From Stercorarius parasiticus (Eukaryota; Chordata; Aves; Charadriiformes; Stercorariidae): a stretch of 64,000 nt of DNA. How positions within the stretch are numbered: position 1 is the stretch's first letter; the number at the start of each line of letters is the position of its first letter. Below the pieces are notes generated by a model. That model ran no database searches, was not told where the DNA came from, and was given only the letters and a program-made list of their open reading frames with translations. The position numbers and the translations under genes were made by a program. Of the stretch, positions 25,092 through 38,597 are shown one piece after another. The DNA lies in contig VWZL01000187.1 of the NCBI GenBank assembly GCA_013396915.1, positions 222,090-286,089 of the forward strand, written 5' to 3'.

Positions 25092-25210
25092 CTCACAAAT
25101 TTCAAGGCAAGACCAGTGTGCCTTGTACAGGATGACCAATTGGTTATGAAGTTCCTCAATGGTACGCTGCCACCACAGGTATGCTACAGGGCTGTGCCAC
25201 CAAGCCTCAC
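25092..25210 (-). CDS. Candidate 119-bp minus-strand exon (transcript B)
   Basis: The minus strand shows a strong acceptor (TGTGTGTTTTTCCTTACAG), 119 bases, and a consensus donor (TTTGTGAG/GTGAGATC). One frame is open throughout, entered one base into a codon and leaving in phase 0: EAWWHSPVAYLWWQRTIEEL and a further 19 residues ending SCLEICE. It has many Trp and aromatic residues. No family is recognised. The size and splice sites are those of a normal vertebrate exon, but the peptide is unusual. A non-coding RNA exon is equally possible. Confidence 0.35.
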
Positions 25211-28200
25211 CTGTAAGGAAAAACACACAAAAAGAAGTTCCAATGCAGAAAGTATGAGGAAGAACAGCAGAAGAGAGGGAAGTCGGTGGTATGTGCATGT
25301 GTGAGAGACATGCACAAAAGAGAACCTCCCATGTGAAAAAAAACCAGTACATGTTTTTTGTATTCTGGCTCTTTGCTGTGGAGCCAAAATGCAGCACCTA
25401 TATTCAGCTGCTAAACTCTACTAACCACAACGAGTGACAAGGACCATCCATTTTCCACTTCCTGAATACCTCCCTTTTATACTATGTGTTTCACTACTGC
25501 TGGCAGGGGAAGGAAAGGAAGCTTGCTATCATGTAAAATTACCAAGGAAGGAAAACCCAGAAATGTACCATAGAACATAATACAAATTCAAAGAGCCCAG
25601 AAAATTGAATTAAACCTCCTTTTGTTGCTGTTGATGAAATTAACACAGAGGCTTCCAAGCATATAAAACTGAAATATACATTTGGAGAGATCTTAGGCCT
25701 AAGAAAAACATTCTGAAAAGAGTAGTTCCAGCTATGACTAAGAAAACATCCCCTAAAATCTCAAATACAGAGTATGGAAAGATCATGTGTATTTAATGTT
25801 GACGATCATGAAGAGTTGCTTAGAGTTCACAGGGAAAATCCTACTTAAAAATGAAAGCGCAATACCTAAATTATATAAAGTGATGAAATCTCTGAAGCAA
25901 CCACTTGGCCATATACCAAGCTCTGCCAGTGGGAAATGCACTTGGGACAGGGACTGGGTTTTCAAGCTAGAGGAGCTGTTCAAGAAACGCCTGGACAGAT
26001 TTCACCAGAAAGAAAGAGATCGAACTATGACCCAGTTCATACGTGGATACAAGATTCAGGTAGCGATAACTAACATACCATTGGAAACAGTTTCTGATCA
26101 ATACTACTGGAAACAAGTAAAAATTCCCAGCATTTAAACAAAATTAAAATGCAAGGCAGCATTGCACGAAATATTTGAATCGTATTTCTTAAACATTTAC
26201 TGCAAAAACGATTCAATAATGCACATTGCCTCCAAAAGAACGTTGCTTACCAGCAGCAAGAGTTCTTCAGGGTATGTTGTCTACAGGTGTACTCATACTG
26301 CCAGTGTACAACTGCCACAAGCATTCAAGCTTAGAGGTGTTTTTTTAGGTTTTAAATGCCTGTAGAACAAATGTTTGTAGGGTAATATACAGGAATGTGT
26401 AAGACAGTGTGTTCACATACTCTTCACTTCTCTCAGCTGCAAAATCTGCCAATGTGCAAGGACTTTAAGGGAGTAGAGACAGAGGGTGGATGTCTAGAGC
26501 TCCATTTCTTCCAAGTAATTATCTTCTAGCGAGTGCTTGCAGATGCGCTCATCCATGCTCTGTGAGCTGTGCCTCACTTCTAGTTTACATTGGTATTTTC
26601 AAGTGATCAACAGCTTTAGTTCTGTCAAATGGCAGCATCACATCACTGGCTTAGCACCTGATAAAGATGTGTAATCAATGGAGGTACCTAGGAAGGAGAT
26701 AGGCTTTAACGAGTCTTCAAGAGATAGATGAGCTCTGATGAGTGCTCCTGAGCAGCAAAGGCAGATCCACCTTAGCAGTCAGGGAACAGATCCTGACACA
26801 GCCCTTTATCTGGGTAAGCAGTTTCTAGGGGGAGGAGAGGGCTGTGGTTTTGGGTCTTTAGACAAGCAACAAAACCAGCTGTTGAAATAATCAAAAGAGC
26901 CACAGTTGCTGGCTGGTCTAATAATAGCCCAGGCCAGACAGAGTAATTTGCGATAATTTGTCTCAGATTGGAACACAGACAAAAAAAGACTTCTGCTGGG
27001 TTGTCGGGCCCAGGGGAAGAAGGAAACAAAGAGGAGGGTGGGATGAATTAGACCCAACACTTTCAAGTGCAGCAGGAATTAAAGCCATGTGGGAAATTCT
27101 CTCCAGAAAATAAAAGTATGAGGTTCCTCTTTTACTTTTCAGCAAATAAACTGATGGAAATTATCAAAAATAAAAGGGGAAGAAAAAGTACATGTGTAGA
27201 AGCAAGTTGCAAAAGTTTTATTAAAAAAAAGATGGAATAAAAAAGAAGCAGAGCACTTGCTGTAGTCTCAGGTAATTGAGAGCAACCCATGAGCATGTGG
27301 CATATGCTGCTCTAAAGCCCTTCATGAAATACAATGTATTTGTGTCTTACAAGCAGGGTGAAGGAAAAATAATCGCATTCTTGTACTTCAGTGAGAATCT
27401 GCTGTGTACATGCGCGTAGGAATAAAAAGACTTTTGTGTATTTTCATAGCTACACTTCTCCAAGAAAAAAACCCTTACTGTCTCAAAAAGTCTTGCAATT
27501 TGGTTGTTAAAATCTGGAAATTTCTCACTGAAATTCTACTTTATCATATGCATCTTTGCTGTAATGTACATACTTGGGATTTCACAATGGTAGAGTAAAA
27601 GAAGAAAACAACTGGATAAATCTGTCTTTGTACTCTCTGCTGAATGCTCACAATGAGTTGCCCTGGCAGTTATTATTTTTTAAGTATTTTGTTCTGATTT
27701 GCATCCCTGGAATTGCCACTTTTTTGGGCCCTGCAAAAAGACACTGTTTTTCAACAAAAAAATATCAGCTCTACAGAACTGCTTAATTGAAGTCGCCCGT
27801 GTAGCCTCAGTGTCTATTCAGGTTCTGCAAAGCAGCTGAAGCCTGCAATGAATGTATCAGTGTTTGGCCGAGATACAGGAGCCTCAGACCACAAAAGAAT
27901 GCAGACAAAGGATTTTTAAAAAACGCAAAGGATGAAAAAGAGTGTTTTCAAAAGGGAAAATGTAGCCTTTGGACATGACAACATTATTTTTGTTCTGAGT
28001 AAAAATAACAAGGGTCTCGTTCAATAGGCAAATGACGTTGGCAATATAGCCAGTATAGGAAGCTGACATTGCGGAGGGCCAAGATCTGATAATTTGATCT
28101 CCATTTGTGTTCAGCTGGTCCAATGGGTTTTAGTGTAGTTGGAGAATGACATATCAGGAGCCTGCAGGCTTCCTGAAATGTCCCCAGCTAAGTGTGGGTT

Positions 28201-28964
28201 CCCCTTACATTGTTAGAACTGCTTGTGGCTCCCAGCATATCGGCACAATGACAGTCTAAAGGTACATTAATTTAGGATGTGTGAAGATGATTAAAATAGA
28301 AGATTATTGATTTCTTTGAATAAGGACCTTTCTTACTGAAACACTGGGAAATTATTTTTACGCAAAACTAGGGATTTTGAGACTGCTCTCAAAAAAAAAA
28401 AGGGAAGCATCTCTGCATGAAAGCAACAAATCCACTATTTTCAAAAGACCAAAAATTGGCAGTCAAGTGGGGAAAACCTATTCAGAGGGAGATTCTTACA
28501 GTTTTTAGTTTTTAAATTAGTTTTACAAATAATTTGGCTACTTTTTCTGGACTAAAAGCACTGTTTCTTCTCCTGTCCTGTTAACAAATATCTCTTAACA
28601 GAGATACCTCTATTAGTATTATCCCTCACAGGGTAATAAATATATCTGTTTCTACTTCCTTCATGATTAAAGAGAATAAGGAAAAGAAGTAGAAAAAACT
28701 ATGAGGAGATATGGAAGGGAGGAAATATGGAAATATTGTATGGAAATATGGTTCAGAGGTACACGCTTCTTAGAGAGGCTGTCAAAGCTAAATTGATTTG
28801 TAGTTTGAGTCTGAAGTATTAATGTTTACTCTATAACCACAGAGTTACCAGTGGACGGTGCTGATGTTGTGCTGAGCAAGCTGGCAACAGCATCATATAA
28901 GAAATATTATCACATTGGACTCACGTGTGTCTGATACTTAATATTATTCAATGCTAGCCCCAGG
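25211..28964. other. Non-coding stretch
   Basis: AT-rich DNA without supportable exons. A plus-strand open frame of 116 codons (25787-26137, with a charged central part KLEELFKKRLDRFHQKERD) has no promoter, splice or homology support. Otherwise I see nothing in it. Confidence 0.45.
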
Positions 28965-28966
28965 AT

Positions 28967-29045
28967 CATAGAATCATAGAATGGTTTGGGTTGGAAGGGA
29001 TCTTAAAGATCATCTAATTCCAACCCCCCTGCCATGAGATTTGAG
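28967..29045 (-). mobile_element. CR1 LINE 3'-end fragment, minus orientation
   Basis: The reverse complement of the avian CR1 3' terminus is plain: 'atcatagaatcatagaatgg', 'tttgggttggaagggatctt' and 'aaagatcatctaattccaac'. Two ATTCTATGAT-type terminal units are present, as expected of CR1 tails. Only the last 75-80 bases are kept. Confidence 0.95.
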
Positions 29046-32000
29046 TGTCCAGCTTTTCTGCTGCATTTTGCACTTCAGTGCAAAGAGCTGACAAAGGAAA
29101 AACATACAGAAGACAGCAAACGGAGTCCTAAAGAATTTTCAAAAGGTGAAGCAGTTTCATAAATTTGTCATAAAATCACAGTAAATTTAGAAGTTTCTCA
29201 CAATACTGATATTGGTTATAGATATGAGTAGCTCTGATATTGTCTTCTGTTCTTCTGCCATGCAATGCATGGAAACTGCCTTTCCCTGGAAATATACATG
29301 ACATACAGGTGGATAATCTTCATGGTTCAATGAAAAAATTTGCGGTCTCCTGGTTTTTTGTTGTTTTTTTGTTTTGGGTTGGGTTTTTTTTCCCCCCACA
29401 GTACCACCTGTGAGCAGTCTGGCATTCTGTCATGTTTTTCTTGTGCTGAACACTGACACAGTTCACACTTACTGGAAGTGTTCACAAAGGTACGTTAATA
29501 TTCAGCAATAGGATAATTCTGCAATTAAATAATTGTATGATAATTACTCATTTGTGAGTTCAGTGGTGAAAAGCTTAATATTAATGAGGCTGTAACAGTC
29601 TAGTTACACTAATGTGTGTTTGCTAACACAAAAACACTATTCTAATGTGGAAGTTTTTAAAAAAATCAAAATAGACTATTACAAATAGAATAGTACAGAT
29701 TTCCAACTTAAAAAACCTATTTTGATCTGTTACAGACATTATCTTTCAGTCACACATTCAACGACACACAGCTTCTTAAAAGAATTTGTTTTTCATAAAA
29801 TCTGAAGAATGGAAAACCAGTTTGATAGCTTTGATTGAGTACTTGGCTAGGACCCTTGACAAATTTTGGATGACACCTGCTTATTTTAAGGCAGCCGGCC
29901 AAACGTGATGCAAGATATAGCAGTGTTTCTCAGACATTTATTTTTCAATTTATCTGATAGGAAGGAAGGACCTGCATACCTCAGTAGCAATTAAGGGAAA
30001 AATAAAAATAATCCTACATGATAGTATCAGCCCTGTCTTTTTCAATTTTATACCACAACCCTTACTCTAATCACCAAATGTCAATAGAGGAATAGATGAT
30101 GACAAGCATCCTCATCATTAGGGCCTCCATACTGCCTTTAAAGAGGCTTAAGGCTTGACATCAACCAGGGGGTTTATGTATTTCACACTCATGCTTGCCA
30201 GAATCTATTTTGCTAGGCTTTTAGGGTCCTGAACTACAGATATATATACTTATTTAAATAACTGTGGTTTCTGAGCTGACTCCAAAGTAATAAAGGAGAT
30301 ACCTATACTATTTAGGCAGATAATTGAGCTGCAAAACTATTCTTTTTTCTGACTCCCAGAAATAGTTTCATGTTACTCATACATTGCTACTACAAAGCAA
30401 TCTGGTGGTTTTAGTGTCAATGACCTTTTGCTAAACTCTTCAGTGTTGAGTTTTGTTAGCAGTATAGTCCAACAATGGAGGCCTTATCCTATTTTTTCAC
30501 CTCCTTATTACTTTGCACATACATATGCACATTCACTGGGTTCAGAACTTATTTCTATATTCACCAAGTACAATCATAGGATTGCATCATTCAAAAGAAA
30601 AAGATTAAAAAAATACAAAGCTGAAGTTTATAATGTGATGGCACAACAGTAGCCAAATTTCCTCTGTTTTAGTTACATAAGTAAAAACCAAATGTCTGCC
30701 AAATGTCTGGATCTCCCAGTGAGGTCTGGACTGATGAAGGTTAGCGGCATTTTTGCAAGATACTGTTAGCAAAATCTGAGCTGGATGGACAGTTTCTCAC
30801 AGAAAACTTGCACCTTGCATCAGAGCTTTGCATTAGCCAGTTTCTGAGTGAGATCTGTACACAACAGTTCCCAGCTGAAAACAAGCAACTTGGATTTTCC
30901 CTAAGGCATGATTTTCAAACTTTTTTAGACTTCACTCACATCTTTTCTGTAGCATTTTATGTCATCATAGTCTCTCCTGCTCTTCCCCAATGCGTATATA
31001 TTGTAACTCCTCTAGCCTTCCCCAAACCTCTGCTTTCCTCAGACTGCAGCTACTCATACTGTTTATTCTTCACGATGTTTATTCCTTTACCCAGAAAGAA
31101 ATTGCACTATTTCCTCACAGAGAAACAGCCCATTCAGTCCAAATCTTACAGCTGCTTTTTGCAATTTCATTAGCTCAAAGGAAATGCCACATTCTTCAAG
31201 GGGCTGCTGAGCAGAAAGCTTTAGGGCTGTGGAGATCATGAAAGACAGAGGAAAGCCTGGGCAGAGTTTCCCGGGGTTTTACACCGTGGGAGGAGGTATG
31301 GACTATTCCTCCTCTCTCCGAAAAGGGCCTTGGCCAACAAAACATGGGGTTTTGTTGTTTTCAAGGACAGGAAGTGGCATCCAGGAATTAGTAGGGCAAA
31401 AAGAATTCCAGCCATGCTCACCTGTGCTTTCTACACTCTTTCTGGTTGTTCCCATTGACTAACGAAATTGTCTTTATAGACAAAATCTCCTAAATGCTTA
31501 TCTCAGGTTAACTTTATCAGTTGGTGATCGGCTTCATGGAAATAAATCTTTTATATCTACTGTGAACTCCCTTCCTCCTGATGCTGTCTAAATGCCAGAA
31601 GTTGTTTAAAGGATCTCTACAGCGTTCAATTCCCGATCAGTAAGAGTTCAATGGTCTGGAAAATAAGGAAGAGAGTGTCAGAATCAGTTTCTGGGATGCT
31701 TTCACAAAAGCCGCATGTACAGCACTGTGCTGGAGCCAGCAACAAGCTATCAGTCCTGAAGGAGCTCTCTCGGAGACAACTTTATTCCACACAACCTTCA
31801 GGGTTGTAACACAGTCTTTATATTTTGAAAATCTATGGATGTGGTCACGTCCTGAATTTATATCTGGACAACAATTTCAGACTTCCTTCAAGTTGAGAGG
31901 AAACAAGTGAGGTGTTCTGAATTAATTGAAAATATAATTAAAACACAGTTTTTGATCTAGAATTCACCTATGAAATCTATAGTACACCCTCCTTTTGCCC

Positions 32001-34574
32001 AGATTGGAGGGGTGCATGTAAAGGAGGTAGGTTTGAGTTACTCTCTTCTGTGTGTTTCATCTGTGCAGCAACATATGGAACTTTCTACTGTTGATAGCTC
32101 TGGTGTACACAATTATTATTGGCAAAGCAATGATTTAAGTCTGAGAAAGGAAAGCAAACAATTTGCAAAAGGAGAATGTAAAATATGCAGATAAAACCTT
32201 GGTCCCATCTCACACAATTACAGGAAATACAGCCTTCCAAGGGGATTAATATGGGTTTATCATCCAGTCCCAGGGCAAGACATTAGAAACGTTTATAGCA
32301 AAAGGAAACATACATTGAGAATTTCTGAAGTAAATTGTCTCTTGTTTTACTCTGGTGCTTACACTGGTGGAATGTTGATATACTGCTGCAGCACTACAGG
32401 GCTCATCCTTCTTTGGATTAGCACTAAAGAAAATGCATTAGTTTGACAGTTGTAGTAAATGAGCCTTGAGCTTTTTCTTCTGCATTCATGGCTGGTTAGG
32501 TGTGCATGTCACGTTCCAGCCTCATTAGTGAATGGTGGCAACTTAAGTCTGGTTATTAATTCTCCAGCTTGCAAGTTGTTAGCAACTGAAGCCCAATAAT
32601 ATTGACATAATGTTGGCCGAACCAGAGATCTCGAAGTCTAGCAGGACTTTTATTTTTATTTCTTGATGGAAAATATCTTGTTGAAAAAAAAAAGTAACTG
32701 CTTAGCGCTAGAGAGGTTCACGTGTGCTAACATTACACCTGGTGTGTTAACAACTGGAAAAGTGACATGCTTGAATGTTTTCATTCTGATTCTGGTTTTG
32801 GTATTTGTTCAAGACTTCTGAGAACTTACAGGCCTGATTTTTCTCTGGAGACTTTAAAAACAGATTTAGTGAATGAAAATACTTAAAGTACACTTCCTGT
32901 TCTCCCCTGGAAGTGAATTTTTGCCTGAGTGCAATGGTTCTTGCTAACTTAAAATACCAAAATATCTTGTATTTGCAAGATGTAATCTCCATCGTATTTA
33001 TGCTGAAACAGTTAGACATTCTTAGTCTTCTACTAGCAGAAGTATCGTATTCATTCTGCATCATTACCACATCAGAACTTTCAGAGGACAACTATAAATT
33101 TGCATGATTCCCTAATGTATAACAAAAATTATATTCAAAGGGGGCATGAGAGATGGAAAATCATGACTCTTAAGATATTTCTAATGTGCTCATGATCACA
33201 GTACCCTGGCATGTTAATGAAATTAACTGAAGCCTAATTGAATTAAGCACTTGGAAAATCCAGTGAAATGAATCTCAGGCTATTCATGGTTGCACATGTT
33301 GCTTTTCTTGCTGTGACTGTACTTTGAACCGTTGAGCTGAAGGAATATTGAAATGTCAGCATGCTTCTTGCCTATAAATAAAGAACAGGCACATAGAGTG
33401 AGTGGTGTCAAGAGGGGAATGACAAATCATGTCCACATATAACCCTATATTTCTTGTATATATCCCCCATACAGCTCTATCCAATATTGACATGTAATTT
33501 CTGCAGTATAATCCAAATCATGTTCAAAGAATGGACAATTTTTATTACCATTCATCCTTGTCAGGATCACTTGAACAGCGTGTGTAACTGAACTTTCCAA
33601 GAGGCAATCTTTTTCTGTGCAAAGTGATATCAGAATACAAACAGTGAGCCAAGAAGAAATAGGAAAAACAGAAGTTCACGGCACTCCTGAGAAAAAAAAC
33701 TGAACAGATTCTACTGAACCAAGTGAAAACATTTAAAAAATATGTCCATTGGACTTAATTTTTTATTTGTCTAATGTCTTGTTTCCAGAGTCCTGTCACA
33801 TGAATCTTTTTATATTGAAAATATTCATTAAAAGGCCTCCCAGTTCTCATACTACCTCTGTCTTCAGTCAACCTGGCTAATACATGCATGCTACTTGAAA
33901 GCTTATTTCAAGCAGGAAATTCTGAGGCTACCAGAAGTATAACTTCTATTAAAGGTTGGTGAGGAATTAGGAGAACTGGTAGAATTGAGAGAAATGGTAC
34001 AATCAGAAACTGTCTAGAGGGACTATCTTGTAAGACTTTTAATTGGTGAAGGACTGTGACATGATCACTAATGAAGACAAGTGGTTCTAAGAAACAGGGA
34101 GGTGGAAGCGAGGCAGCCAGGATGCAAGGGGTACCAGTAGAAAAGAGAGGATCAGAATAAACTTGCTAGTTTATTTCTGGCTTCTAAACACCCAAACACC
34201 CCACAATCATTAATACCCTAATCCAGGACATAAAAAGAATGAAAAGACACACTGAGATGTTTGTTATTTTACAGAAATTCTAGCCTTACGTTTGATATCA
34301 CAGTTCTCATGTTTATACCATTGACTACACATTTGATTAATTCCTCATTTTTCTCCCAGTTACATTACTCTTCTGTTGGCTACAATAAAAAGTTGTGTTT
34401 ATGTATTTATTCTTTGTATAATAAATATTCTAGCACATTTATGATGAGCCCATATGGTCCACACTCTTCCAGACTGATTGCGAGGACGTTTTGCGTAGGT
34501 TTTGCCACAGCCTTTGGTGCTGTGTCTTCTGCATTTCTCCTGTTATTTTTGGGAGCAAGTTCAGTGATGCAATA

Positions 34575-34614
34575 GTGACAACAGGGCTGTATCAGTGATG
34601 ACAGAGCTGTATCA
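34575..34614. repeat. 20-bp tandem duplication
   Basis: Two adjacent 20-base units, GTGACAACAGGGCTGTATCA and GTGATGACAGAGCTGTATCA, differ at three positions. Confidence 0.75.
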
Positions 34615-37600
34615 GCACAGCACCTCCTGGCAAGGGAACCTCATAGAAATTACTTAGGACATCTCAATAAAAGTGAAGTAGTTCTTGTGCACTTTAAATG
34701 ACTTCAAATGTGCTCTACCCACTTTATGCCTGCTAAGACAGTTGGAGTGTTCTGCAATTGGTGGAGTTGTTGCTGGTGGCAGTACAAAGGTATAAAGAGT
34801 ATAAAGGTTGTTTATTCAAAGGCCTCTTGAAAAACACATCAAATGGGAGCTGTCAGAGTCAGAACTTCAGCACCAGTCAGAAGCCAGATCCAATTGCCAA
34901 GCAACCTAGAATCAGAGTACAAAGACAGTTTAAAGCTAGTCTTGCTTATCCTCCCCTAAGGCTGTGAATTCAGTCCTCCTGTTTCTAGACACGTGGTGTA
35001 AAAATTTTCCTGTATTCCTGCTGTGCTGTTTACTTAATTTGGCAGACTCCCTTCTACACCAGGGTTGGATTTCCTCATTTAAAAAACCAACAGAAATATG
35101 AGTGCTTTCCCCATGTTGTAAGCAGGTGCAGGCACAGGAGCTTGGCACAAGTATTTTTGTATGCCTATTTTACTCAGTAGATGTCAGTAGATGAGGACAC
35201 ATACTCCAAAGAATTACAATCAACACAATGGAGTCTTTCTGCCAACTTCAGCTGGTTTTGGATCAGGTATGTAAGTTCTCACATTATCCACAAAACACAT
35301 ACAGTGTTGAAGCAATCCAATGAAAGGACTATGAATTTTCCAGACCTGCAGATTGATTTGATGAGATCACATTTATGGGGCAGTAATGCCATTCCATTTC
35401 AGTCCTTTGCCTCTGCTCTAACAAACAGCAGCACTGCCAATTTCTGCCAGCTGTGGGAAATTCTGAGATGTGAATATTTATCCGTTAGGATGTGAAGACA
35501 AAATATTAAAGAATGAAATTTCAAAGCTGTATTTTGAAGAGAAAGAAAAGAACACCCACATAATTTCACGGCAATTTGTTAAATATAAGACCGAAGGGAA
35601 ATCAAGACAGCTTTCTGGAGCTGGTACTGGGAAAGTGGCTAGCTTTTTGAGCCTTAGATTTAATATACTGCTCACAGAATTTATCACATTCAATTCTTTT
35701 ATGGCAGACAATATAACTTCATGTTTGTGTGTGATGGAGAGCTATACCAAAATGCGCTCCTGAAGTGTTGCATTGTATTGAGCAATTTTTCTCTTTACAC
35801 TTCAATAAATTTACTACTGCCCACAAAATATCTTTTACAAATAACTGTATTGGAGATTCACCACTGCCTGAAGGTTGTACTAAATTCCATACACATTCAG
35901 GATAAGACTTTGCAGTCAAGCCAACAGGAAAAGAAATGGTAGCTTAATAGACATAACTTGACAAGAAGTACAAACAGTACAGATAATTAAACAAAGCAAG
36001 AAAATCAAGAGAGGAGATTATTTCAATGCAAAACTTTATCTGAGGTAAGAGAGGGCAGAGCACTGGGTAGCTGAAGGGGATACTAACTTTGGTATCTCGT
36101 AAGTTCTTGTTATTAATTGGATCTGACTGTGACCTCTGCCGTTTTGCGAGGGGGGTAGCGGGTGTCCTGCTCCTTCTAATCTGCTCGTGCCTACTAAAAC
36201 AGAATATTAGTGAGGAAGAAGTGCTGTGAGGAACTATGTCTAGTGAAATAAAGAGACAAAGTGAGCTAGAGTACCTGGGTTAAAGAATTTATTAGCGTGA
36301 TTATACTGACACACAGAGCTTCCAACTCAGATTGGGCCCTTTTGTGTTGGGTACTGCATAGATGCACTGTTCCTACACTGAAGAGCTTACTGTCAAAACA
36401 AATATGGAAAAAAAACAACAGACAACAAAAAACCAAAGGAATGACACCCAAAAAAAAGACAAGAGGAAGGAAATACAATGCACGTAGAAACTGAAATTCA
36501 GAAAATTGAGATGGCATTTCACCAGGGATGGCAGAAGCAGGTAGTTAACTCTGCCTCTCCAAGGCTCTAATCTTGCTAGTTCAATGATGCTACCCAAGGT
36601 CTTTAGTGGCAAGGGGCAGGAAAACTGGGAAAACTACATTTTGGTCCTCCAGGCACTTCTTGTTTTGGCACAGCAGGATTCTGGATATAATTAAATCACC
36701 TGGGCACTATGATAAAATAAATACATAGAATCTGACTAATTTTTAGTAAACAGAACAAGAGGAAAGGAAGATAAGGTAAAAACAGTTATTTGTATTTCCA
36801 TGTCTTGACACGAAGGTTGATTTGGTTTTATAGGCCTTTTCCCTTTGTGAATAATTTAGATGCACAAGGAAGAAAAGGTCCCTTTCTCAGGATTAGAATC
36901 ACTCGGTAGTATTAAGATGTTTTTACATTTCTACAAAATAGAGGGCATGTTATTTTGCTTTAAAAAAACATACCAGTTTTGGACACCTACTGTCTCAGAA
37001 GCAGAGCCAGACCAGACAGGTGAAAAGTACACATGCCTGTTATATGATGCCATTGTAAAAACAAAGAAACAGTGGCATTTTGAGAGTAGCCATGGATCTT
37101 ATTTGGAATTCAGAAGCAAAAATAATCTTCTCTACAGCCCTGTTTCAGACCTATTGCACCCATATCTGGAATACAGTGCACTGGCATTTCCAACCATTTA
37201 GGAAGAAAGCAGGAGAAAAATATTGGTAAATGGCAATGAAGTTATGCAAAAGTTTCAGGGGAAAAAAATACAACACTTTGTACAAGATGGACATTTTTAG
37301 TGTCTCCATGTGAAGGAAATAATTCAGTTTATTACAGCAGCTCAAAAAGTGTATTGACTGTTACAGGATCTGATTTGGTTTGCAGTTCAATTCACCATCT
37401 TAAATCAACAGTGGAATTAATTCTTGCAAACTACAGCTGACCTATCTTTTGCTAGCTTTATGCCTCTGCATACATAGTTTGCTTGTGTGTATACCTGACA
37501 CAGTGCCACCCAACAGAAAATCTGTTGATGTTTTCTCACTGTTTACGGCTCTAAATCTCACTTTCCAGCCTTGCTGGTAGACTTGAGTGTTTCAGCTGCA

Positions 37601-38576
37601 TGTGTTAGGTGTCAAAGACTGCTGCAGTGCAGCACTTGCAGGGTTTGTACACGGCACCGATCTGTACTCTAGGGACATTGGTGCTTCTGCTACAACAAAT
37701 AAGCTAGAGACAAGGATGTTGCATTGCCTCCTTGTCTGCCTGCATCATGCTTCAGGCAGCTTTGCTTTCTTTTGCATTCCAGCCTCTAGCTATTTGGTCA
37801 GCATCCCTGTTCTTTAAAAATACTTTTATTATATTTCTATATTATCACTTGCAATCTCAGCATATCGTTTTAAGCCACTTCTCTTATGTTCCTCTTGCTG
37901 GCACTGACTGCTGTATAAATACTTTAGAACATGAGGTAATTTTTTATCTCCTTTTATACTAGTTTAGTTCCCATACGCAAGGTCTTTCTTGTCCAACTTC
38001 TTTCTGAGCTCCTGCTTTATATTGTTTTATAATCTCCCCTTCTTTCTCAATCTCCTGTTCATAGTAAATTTTACTTGAAATATTCCTAAATGGGGGGATA
38101 TAACTGCAGCATTCAGAGCCTCCTAAAATATATTACAGTTTGGTTTATTAGGGCATAGGCACTGTTACCTTCTTGGCAGAACTAATTATCACTTTTAACA
38201 GCAGGTTAGAAGCCAAAGGTGCCTTATAGCTGAACATCCTGGAAAATACTATTCTAAAAAGTTTTGTCCCTTGTTATAGTATTAATCTACATTAACACAA
38301 AATATTAAAATGCTGTAGAGATTCTCTGGAACAATGTTACTAACATAGCCAAAGGTCAGCACCTGTTTCAGTTTAAATCAATGATGACTGTAAAATGGAC
38401 TTTTATTTCAGTAGGAGCAAGCTGATTAATTTTTAATAATCCTCTTTACCCTCTGCCCTCCAGCAAACCCAGGAGTGCATACAGGACAATATTCAAAGAG
38501 AAACACATATTAAAATTTTTTAGCTTGTTTTCAAGCTACTGGGCGTCTCTGGCCAATAAGACCTCTTTTATTCACC

Positions 38577-38597
38577 TGAATGAATGAATGAATGAAT
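38577..38597. repeat. (TGAA)n microsatellite
   Basis: Five consecutive TGAA units seen directly. Confidence 0.85.
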
